Assembly: GCA_035317605.1 (NCBI GenBank)
Contig: DATHGT010000245.1
Coordinates: forward strand, 1 to 8,810
Length of the DNA stretch: 8,810 bases
Origin: DATHGT01 sp035317605
GTDB lineage: Bacteria; Methylomirabilota; Methylomirabilia; Rokubacteriales; CSP1-6
Reading direction: 5' to 3'
Shown here: piece by piece, positions 5,917-8,810 of the stretch
Position numbering within the stretch: the first letter of the stretch is position 1
Layout: each line of letters begins with the position of its first letter
Notes under the pieces: model-generated
Databases searched by the model: none
Told to the model about the DNA's origin: nothing
What the model saw: only the letters and a program-made list of their open reading frames with translations
Translations under genes and position numbers: made by a program

Positions 5917-8040
5917 ATGGCCGATTCGCTCCTCGAAGTTCGAGATCTGCGGACGTATTTCTATACGCGGCGCGGGATCGTCAAGGCGGTGGATGGGGCG
6001 AGTTTCTCCGTGCGGCGCGGTGAAACATTGGGGATCGTGGGGGAGTCGGGGTCGGGGAAGTCGATGACGTGTTTGTCGGTGCTGCGGTTGGTGCCGGAGC
6101 CGGGCGGGCGCATCGTTGGGGGCGAGATCGTCTTCGACGGGGAGGACCTGCTGGCCAAGAGTCGCGACGAGATGCGGGCGCTGCGCGGCTCGCAGATCGC
6201 GATGATCCTTCAGGACCCGATGGCGTCGCTGAACCCCGCCCTCACGGTGGGCGAGCAGATCGCCGAGACGCTGAGACTCCACCGCGGGTTGAGGGGACGC
6301 GATCTCGATCAACGCATTCTCGAGTTGCTGCGTCAGGTGCGCATCAGCGACCCGGAGCGGCGCGTGCATGCCTACCCGCACCAGATGAGCGGCGGCATTC
6401 GCCAGCGCGTGGCCGGGGCCATCGCGATCTCGTGCCGGCCGAGCCTGCTGATCGCCGACGAGCCCACGACCTCGCTCGACGTGACGATCCAGGCGCAGTA
6501 TCTGCGGCTGCTGAAAGACATCCAGCGCGAGACCAGCCTGGCGATGGTGTTCGTCACTCACGACCTCGGCATCGTGGCCAAGCTGTGCGACCGGGTGGCC
6601 GTGATGTACGCGGGCCGCATCGTGGAGACGGGCACCACGCGCGAGATCTTCAACCGGCCGCGGCACCCGTACACGATCGGGCTCCTGAGCTGCTTGCCCA
6701 CGCTCACGCGCGGGCGGACGCCGCTGACCGCGATCGAAGGGCAGCCGCCCGACCTCGCGCAGGTGCCACCGGGCTGCAGCTTCGCCCCGCGCTGTCCCCT
6801 GGCCGAAGCACGCTGCCGGGAGACGCTGCCGCCGCTGGAGGCGGTCGACCCCGGTGAGTCCGCGCGGAGCGAACCCGGGCATCTCGTCGCGTGCCTGCGC
6901 ACGGCCGAAACCGCGCCGGCGGACGGCCGGCGCCGGATCTTCGGCGCGGCCGCGCCGCCGGTCGAGCGCGCGACCACGACGGCAGGCCGCTCGGAAGTCG
7001 GCGTGGGTGGTTCAGGAACCGCCGTGGGTTCGGAAACCGCCGCGGGCGGCTCGGAAGCCGCCGTGGGCGACGTCGTGCTCGAGGGCCGCGCGGTGACCAA
7101 GCACTTTCCGCTCACGCGCGGCGCGATCTTCAGCCGCACGGTCGGCACCGTGAAGGCCGTGGACGGCGTCGATTTCGTCCTCCGGCGCGGCGAGACCCTC
7201 GGACTGGTGGGCGAGAGCGGCTGCGGCAAGACCACGACCGCGCGGCTCGTGCTCTCGCTCGAGCGACCGACCAGCGGCGGCATCTTCTTCCGGGGCCGTG
7301 ACATCCACGCGCTGTCCGGTCCCGAGCGGCGCGAGTATCGGCGCGCGGTCCAGGCGGTGTTCCAGGATCCATACAGTTCTCTGAACCCCCGGTTGACGAT
7401 CCGCACGACGGTGGGGGAGCCGCTCGTGCAGACGCGGTCCGGGCTGTCGAAGGCCGAGGTGAACGAGCGCATCGCCGAGTCGCTGGTGCGCGTCGGCCTC
7501 CGGCCGCGCATCGTCGACGACTATCCGCACGAGCTGTCGGGCGGCCAGCGGCAGCGGGTGGCGGTGGCCCGAGCGCTGACCACCAGCCCGGACTGCATCC
7601 TGCTCGACGAGGCGGTGTCCGCGCTCGACGTCTCCATCCGCGCCCAGGTCATGAACCTGCTGCGCGACATCCAGGATCGGCTCGGGGTCAGCTATCTGTT
7701 CATCGCCCACGACCTCGCGGTGGTGAAGTACGTCAGCACCCGGATCGGCGTGATGTACCTCGGCAAGCTCGTGGAGACGGCGGCCAGCGACGAGCTGTAC
7801 GCGCACCCGCTGCATCCGTACACGCAGGTGCTCCTGAGCAACGCGCTGCCCTCCCACCCGGACGACACTCGCGAGGAGGTCATCCTCCGGGGCGAGGTGC
7901 CGAGCGCCATCAACCCTCCGGCCGGGTGCCGCTTCCATCCGCGCTGTCCGCACGCGCTGCCCGTGTGCGCCGAGGTCGAGCCCCCGCTGCGCGCGGAGGC
8001 GGCCGGGCACGAGGTAGCCTGTCACCTCTATCACCGCTGA
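5917..8040 (+). CDS. Fused DppD-DppF-type double ABC ATPase
   Basis: This 707-residue cytoplasmic protein carries both nucleotide-binding domains that power the importer; in many species they are separate DppD and DppF proteins. Half 1 has Walker A GESGSGKS (42-49), Q-loop Q99, signature MSGGIRQR (157-164), Walker B LLIADEP (D181, E182) and switch H215. Half 2 has Walker A GESGCGKT (432-439), Q483, LSGGQRQR (540-547), Walker B CILLDEA (D564, E565) and H598. Both sites look catalytically competent; the Ala after E565 replaces the usual Pro. Each half ends in an oligo_HPY domain (HPYT, then PxGCxFxPRCP) with four cysteines: C287, C293, C300, C326 and C671, C677, C684, C702. Equivalent cysteines bind a [4Fe-4S] cluster in mycobacterial OppD, itself a fused ATPase. 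A low-complexity linker (about 328-384) joins the halves. The ATG at 5917 has AGGT at 5904-5907 and lies five bases after the previous stop. Confidence 0.95.
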   Translation: MADSLLEVRDLRTYFYTRRGIVKAVDGASFSVRRGETLGIVGESGSGKSMTCLSVLRLVPEPGGRIVGGEIVFDGEDLLAKSRDEMRALRGSQIAMILQDPMASLNPALTVGEQIAETLRLHRGLRGRDLDQRILELLRQVRISDPERRVHAYPHQMSGGIRQRVAGAIAISCRPSLLIADEPTTSLDVTIQAQYLRLLKDIQRETSLAMVFVTHDLGIVAKLCDRVAVMYAGRIVETGTTREIFNRPRHPYTIGLLSCLPTLTRGRTPLTAIEGQPPDLAQVPPGCSFAPRCPLAEARCRETLPPLEAVDPGESARSEPGHLVACLRTAETAPADGRRRIFGAAAPPVERATTTAGRSEVGVGGSGTAVGSETAAGGSEAAVGDVVLEGRAVTKHFPLTRGAIFSRTVGTVKAVDGVDFVLRRGETLGLVGESGCGKTTTARLVLSLERPTSGGIFFRGRDIHALSGPERREYRRAVQAVFQDPYSSLNPRLTIRTTVGEPLVQTRSGLSKAEVNERIAESLVRVGLRPRIVDDYPHELSGGQRQRVAVARALTTSPDCILLDEAVSALDVSIRAQVMNLLRDIQDRLGVSYLFIAHDLAVVKYVSTRIGVMYLGKLVETAASDELYAHPLHPYTQVLLSNALPSHPDDTREEVILRGEVPSAINPPAGCRFHPRCPHALPVCAEVEPPLRAEAAGHEVACHLYHR
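6030..6057 (+). other. G-quadruplex motif over the first Walker A codons
   Basis: Four G-runs (6030-6033, 6039-6043, 6048-6051, 6054-6057) are separated by loops of 5, 4 and 2 bases, a classic intramolecular quadruplex pattern on the coding strand, so it is also in the mRNA. It encodes LGIVGESGSGK of the first P-loop. The homologous codons of the second P-loop (from 7198) use GGC instead and form no such motif. Confidence 0.6.
6988..7068 (+). repeat. Imperfect 21-bp tandem repeats encoding the inter-ATPase linker
   Basis: Four units at 6988-7008, 7009-7029, 7030-7047 (one codon short) and 7048-7068 encode RSEVGVG, GSGTAVG, SETAAG and GSEAAVG, residues 358-384 of the fused ATPase. The consensus is GSE-x-AVG. 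The segment is small-residue-rich and presumably flexible. Unit number probably varies between relatives through slippage. Confidence 0.7.
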
Positions 8041-8050
8041 AGGACGCGAA

Positions 8051-8055
8051 AGGAG
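8051..8055 (+). promoter_or_regulatory. Ribosome binding site for the small exported protein
   Basis: AGGAG lies 7 bases before the GTG at 8063 and supports that non-ATG start; no in-frame ATG precedes the signal peptide. Confidence 0.75.
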
Positions 8056-8062
8056 AGCGATC

Positions 8063-8356
8063 GTGAAAGCACTGGTGCTCGCATCGTTGGTCGGTATCGC
8101 GCTGTGCCTTGGGCCACTTTCGGTGAGCGCGCAGGACGTGGCGCTCCAGGTCAACGCCGATGCGATCAAGGTCAATCTGGAGAAGCAGGTCGGCAAGCGC
8201 GTACGGCTGCGGCTGATCTCGGGCCAGGACGTCGAGGGCACCGTGGTCGCCGTCGGCACGGCCGGGGTCCACGTCGCGAAGCTGGCCGGCATGGACTTCT
8301 ACGACGCCGTCGTCCGCCTCGATCAGATCGCCGCGGTCGTCATCAAGGTCCGCTGA
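8063..8356 (+). CDS. Small exported protein with Sm-like beta-barrel character, function unknown
   Basis: I do not recognise this 97-residue protein as a named family. It starts at a GTG behind a good AGGAG, 22 bases after the ATPase stop, so it is probably the last gene of the operon. Residues 1-23 (Lys2, a hydrophobic core, then SVSA before Q24) form a clear Sec signal peptide, leaving a mature protein of about 74 residues with no cysteine. After a short amphipathic stretch (IKVNLEKQ) come alternating beta-like segments: VGKRVRLRLISGQDVEGTVV, GVHVAKLAGM, YDAVVRLDQIAAVVIKV. A strand, a Gly-turn, 'xxGTVV', then a final strand resembles the Sm1/Sm2 arrangement of LSm/Hfq-like proteins. Such proteins normally act on RNA in the cytoplasm, so an exported one would serve another role. 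The fold is inferred by eye. It could instead be a PRC-barrel or another small SH3-like barrel. Confidence 0.8.
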   Translation: MKALVLASLVGIALCLGPLSVSAQDVALQVNADAIKVNLEKQVGKRVRLRLISGQDVEGTVVAVGTAGVHVAKLAGMDFYDAVVRLDQIAAVVIKVR

Positions 8357-8362
8357 ACGCGA

Positions 8363-8392
8363 AGCGAGCGCCGGAGGAACCCGGCGCTCGCT
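8363..8392. terminator. Perfect 12-bp hairpin between convergent genes
   Basis: AGCGAGCGCCGG (8363-8374) and CCGGCGCTCGCT (8381-8392) pair perfectly around a 6-base loop. The hairpin starts 6 bases after the stop of the small exported-protein gene and lies 25 bases past the stop of the convergent DUF4214 gene, so it could terminate from both sides. Neither side has a U-tract, so it may need Rho or act mainly in 3'-end stability. Confidence 0.6.
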
Positions 8393-8417
8393 CCACGCCT
8401 GGCCGATCACCCGCGGC

Positions 8418-8810
8418 TCAGCGCCGGGCGATCTGCTGCTCCCAGCCCCGGATCTCCTCCGCCGACGGGGTGCGGTTGAAGAACGCCTGGTAGAGATCGG
8501 TGATCGCCTCCCGGTCGTTCTTGCTCTTGCCCGCGTACTCGGGCGACTTCAGGAACGCCTCGACGGCGCCCCGCACGTCGCCGCTCTGGAGCAGGTGCTG
8601 GCTCCAGAACGTTCGTTCCTCGTTGCTCGGCTCCCGGTCGAAGAAGCCGCGGTAGAGCTGCGTCACCAGGACGCGGGCCGCCTGCTCGTTGTTGCGGTAC
8701 CCCGCCGCGCGGTCCTTGAACTCCTTCGACTCCACGAACTGCGGCACGATCGGCAGGATACGCACGCCCACCGCCGCGGGATCCGCGGCCGTGGCGACCG
8801 ACGCCGCGGC
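8418..8810 (-). CDS. DUF4214-type repeat protein, N-terminus beyond window
   Basis: The minus-strand frame stays open from its TGA (8418-8420) to the window edge, giving 130 visible residues; the start lies outside. A GTG at 8769-8771 is possible, but the Ala-rich sequence ahead of it (AAASVATAADPAA) reads like the end of a signal peptide, so I take the gene as 5'-partial. The visible part holds about two DUF4214-like units: FVESKEF then LYRGFFDREPSNEERTFWSQ, and FLKSPEY then LYQAFFNRTPSAEEIRGWEQ. The pattern 'S-x-E-F/Y, then LY-x-x-FF-x-R-x-P-S-x-E-E, then W' is the DUF4214 hallmark, found in exported or surface proteins such as S-layer or RTX-like ones and in bacterial lectin-like contexts. 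Function is unknown. It converges on the transporter operon and is probably unrelated to it. Confidence 0.75.
   Translation of the reverse strand, partial: AAASVATAADPAAVGVRILPIVPQFVESKEFKDRAAGYRNNEQAARVLVTQLYRGFFDREPSNEERTFWSQHLLQSGDVRGAVEAFLKSPEYAGKSKNDREAITDLYQAFFNRTPSAEEIRGWEQQIARR

Noticed and set aside
6558..7511. 317-codon open frame on the minus strand
   Set aside because: Antisense to the fused ATPase; Ser/Arg/Pro-rich with no domain.
5917..8040. Sequencing or annotation artefact joining two ATPase genes
   Set aside because: The frame is continuous, the linker has no stop or start with ribosome binding site, and fused DppD-DppF proteins are a known arrangement.
8041..8062. Split of the small exported-protein gene into its own transcription unit
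   Set aside because: The 22-base gap holds a ribosome binding site but no promoter elements.
7012..8292. 426-codon open frame on the minus strand
   Set aside because: Shadow of the second ATPase half and the small exported-protein gene; it has no plausible domain.

Overview
This is a GC-rich window (third codon positions almost all G or C) from a Gram-negative-type bacterium. That reading rests on Tat- and Sec-exported soluble binding proteins without a lipobox, and on a second small exported protein. GC level, a family 5 ABC-importer cassette with two binding proteins, and a DUF4214 neighbour would fit an uncultivated soil lineage such as Rokubacteria/Methylomirabilota. Proteobacteria are not excluded, and the taxonomic guess is weak.

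Layout: (1) 1-607, minus strand, is the N-terminal 202 residues of a GT39/PMT-type membrane glycosyltransferase (YkcB-like), cut by the window's left edge. (2) 608-882 is a divergent intergenic region with a sigma70-like promoter (683-710) and a structured leader of about 165 nt. (3) 883-8356, plus strand, is one tightly packed transcription unit: Tat-exported family 5 solute-binding protein (883-2502), DppB-type permease (2502-3422), a second, Sec-exported family 5 binding protein (3495-5030), DppC-type permease (5027-5911), a fused DppD-DppF double ATPase (5917-8040), and a 97-residue exported protein with an Sm-like look (8063-8356). (4) A perfect 12-bp hairpin (8363-8392) separates this operon from (5) a convergent minus-strand DUF4214 protein (8418-8810) whose N-terminus lies beyond the right edge.

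Together the five transport genes make a complete dipeptide/oligopeptide/nickel-class importer: binding proteins capture ligand in the periplasm, the DppB/DppC pair forms the channel, and the single fused ATPase supplies both nucleotide-binding domains. Start and stop codons overlap or lie within a few bases at most junctions, which implies translational coupling. The substrate cannot be read from sequence. The points worth a second look are the two dissimilar binding proteins interleaved with the permeases, the structured leader with a possible anti-Shine-Dalgarno segment, the fused ATPase with two full Cys4 sets and a heptad-repeat linker, a G-quadruplex motif over its first Walker A codons in a patch of deviant codon use, and the small exported Sm-like protein ending the operon. 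I see no CRISPR array, tRNA, rRNA, transposase or other mobile element. No wholly new system is evident; the backbone is a known transporter class with unusual details.
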